Of a DNA stretch of 17,597 bases, positions 17,180-17,597 are shown one piece after another. The notes under the pieces are model-generated. The model worked only from the letters and a program-made list of their open reading frames with translations. It searched no databases and was not told the DNA's origin. The first letter of the stretch is position 1. Each line of letters begins with the position of its first letter. Location of the stretch: the NCBI GenBank assembly GCA_011052255.1, contig DRJJ01000146.1, positions 1 to 17,597 of the forward strand. The letters run 5' to 3'. The DNA comes from Gammaproteobacteria bacterium. Its GTDB lineage: Bacteria > Pseudomonadota > Gammaproteobacteria > DRJJ01. The position numbers were made by a program, and so were the translations under genes.

Positions 17180-17497
17180 TCAACCCAGTTTTATCTGTAC
17201 GTCTACACCGGCCGCCAGATCAAGCTTCATTAGCGCATCGACAGTCTTGTCTGTTGGATCTACAATATCCAGCATACGTTTGTGTGTGCGTATTTCGTAT
17301 TGATCACGCGCATCTTTATTTACATGCGGAGAAATCAATATTGTGAAACGCTCTTTCTTGGTTGGCAGCGGTATCGGGCCAACAACCTGTGCACCCGTGC
17401 GTTTTGCCGTTTCTGTAATTTCTTTCGCTGATTTATCGATCAGACCATGATCAAATGCTTTCAGACGAATACGAATTTTTTGTTTACCAGTAGCCAT
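17180..17497 (-). CDS. rpsJ: 30S ribosomal protein S10 (NusE)
   Basis: S10 is a 30S head protein that also acts as NusE, joining NusB and NusG in antitermination and in coupling transcription to translation. The 105 residues (E. coli 103) include the conserved RIRLKAFDHGLIDKSAKEI and PLPTKKERFTILISPHVNKDARDQYE loops. The ATG lies only 5 nt after the tuf stop, with a weak ribosome-binding site (CGAG inside the tuf end), so initiation probably depends on ribosomes finishing tuf. Confidence 0.98.
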   Translation of the reverse strand: MATGKQKIRIRLKAFDHGLIDKSAKEITETAKRTGAQVVGPIPLPTKKERFTILISPHVNKDARDQYEIRTHKRMLDIVDPTDKTVDALMKLDLAAGVDVQIKLG

Positions 17498-17502
17498 AAT
17501 AT

Positions 17503-17597
17503 TTACTCGATAATTTTAGCGACAACACCGGCGCCAACCGTACGGCCACCTTCTCGTATCGCAAAGCGTAAGCCGTCTTCCATCGCAATCGGTGCAA
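17503..17597 (-). CDS. tuf: Elongation factor Tu, C-terminal fragment (runs off the window)
   Basis: Only the last 30 codons and the stop are inside the window. The readable end APIAMEDGLRFAIREGGRTV followed by GAGVVAKIIE matches the C-terminal beta-barrel domain of EF-Tu, the GTPase that delivers aminoacyl-tRNA to the ribosome. The truncation is due to the window edge. The gene presumably closes the str block (rpsL-rpsG-fusA-tuf), which would lie beyond 17597. The usual final residues of the E. coli protein (VLG) are IIE here. Confidence 0.96.
   Translation of the reverse strand, partial: APIAMEDGLRFAIREGGRTVGAGVVAKIIE

Overview
The window is core chromosomal DNA of a gammaproteobacterium. 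Three things point there: the proteins closely match the Escherichia coli versions throughout, secY is followed directly by rpmJ with no adk, map or infA between them, and uvrA lies just beyond rplQ (Pseudomonas has a related arrangement). The genus cannot be named from this sequence.

Left part, + strand (1-3663): a sigma70-type promoter drives uvrA (excision-repair damage sensor). It is followed 15 nt later by a small gene for an adenosine-forming S-adenosyl-L-methionine hydrolase of the DUF62 family, which must start at a TTG codon. The two look like a two-gene operon.

Junction (3664-3944): about 280 bp without a gene. It holds two palindromic blocks that look like dispersed intergenic repeat elements, then a strong bidirectional hairpin terminator with A and T runs. 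The terminator serves both the uvrA unit and the convergent ribosomal unit.

Right part, - strand (17597 down to 3945): an uninterrupted run of 29 genes, read from tuf (only its last 30 codons are inside) through the S10 set (rpsJ-rplC-rplD-rplW-rplB-rpsS-rplV-rpsC-rplP-rpmC-rpsQ), the spc set (rplN-rplX-rplE-rpsN-rpsH-rplF-rplR-rpsE-rpmD-rplO-secY-rpmJ) and the alpha set (rpsM-rpsK-rpsD-rpoA-rplQ). Gaps are mostly under 50 nt, with several start/stop overlaps, and the only terminator is after rplQ. The blocks that are separate operons in E. coli appear fused here: tuf ends 5 nt before rpsJ, so there is no room for an S10 leader. A promoter-like site remains before rpsM, and a perfect hairpin marks the rpsQ/rplN boundary. 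The products are ribosomal proteins of both subunits, the RNA polymerase alpha subunit, the SecY channel and EF-Tu, that is, the main transcription, translation and export machinery.

Most of the window is ordinary. I found no undescribed system. The points that deserve a second look are a four-cysteine (zinc-type) S4, the uvrA/SAM-hydrolase pairing, the missing S10 leader, the palindromic elements at 3731-3870, and a degenerate LexA-like site at the uvrA promoter.
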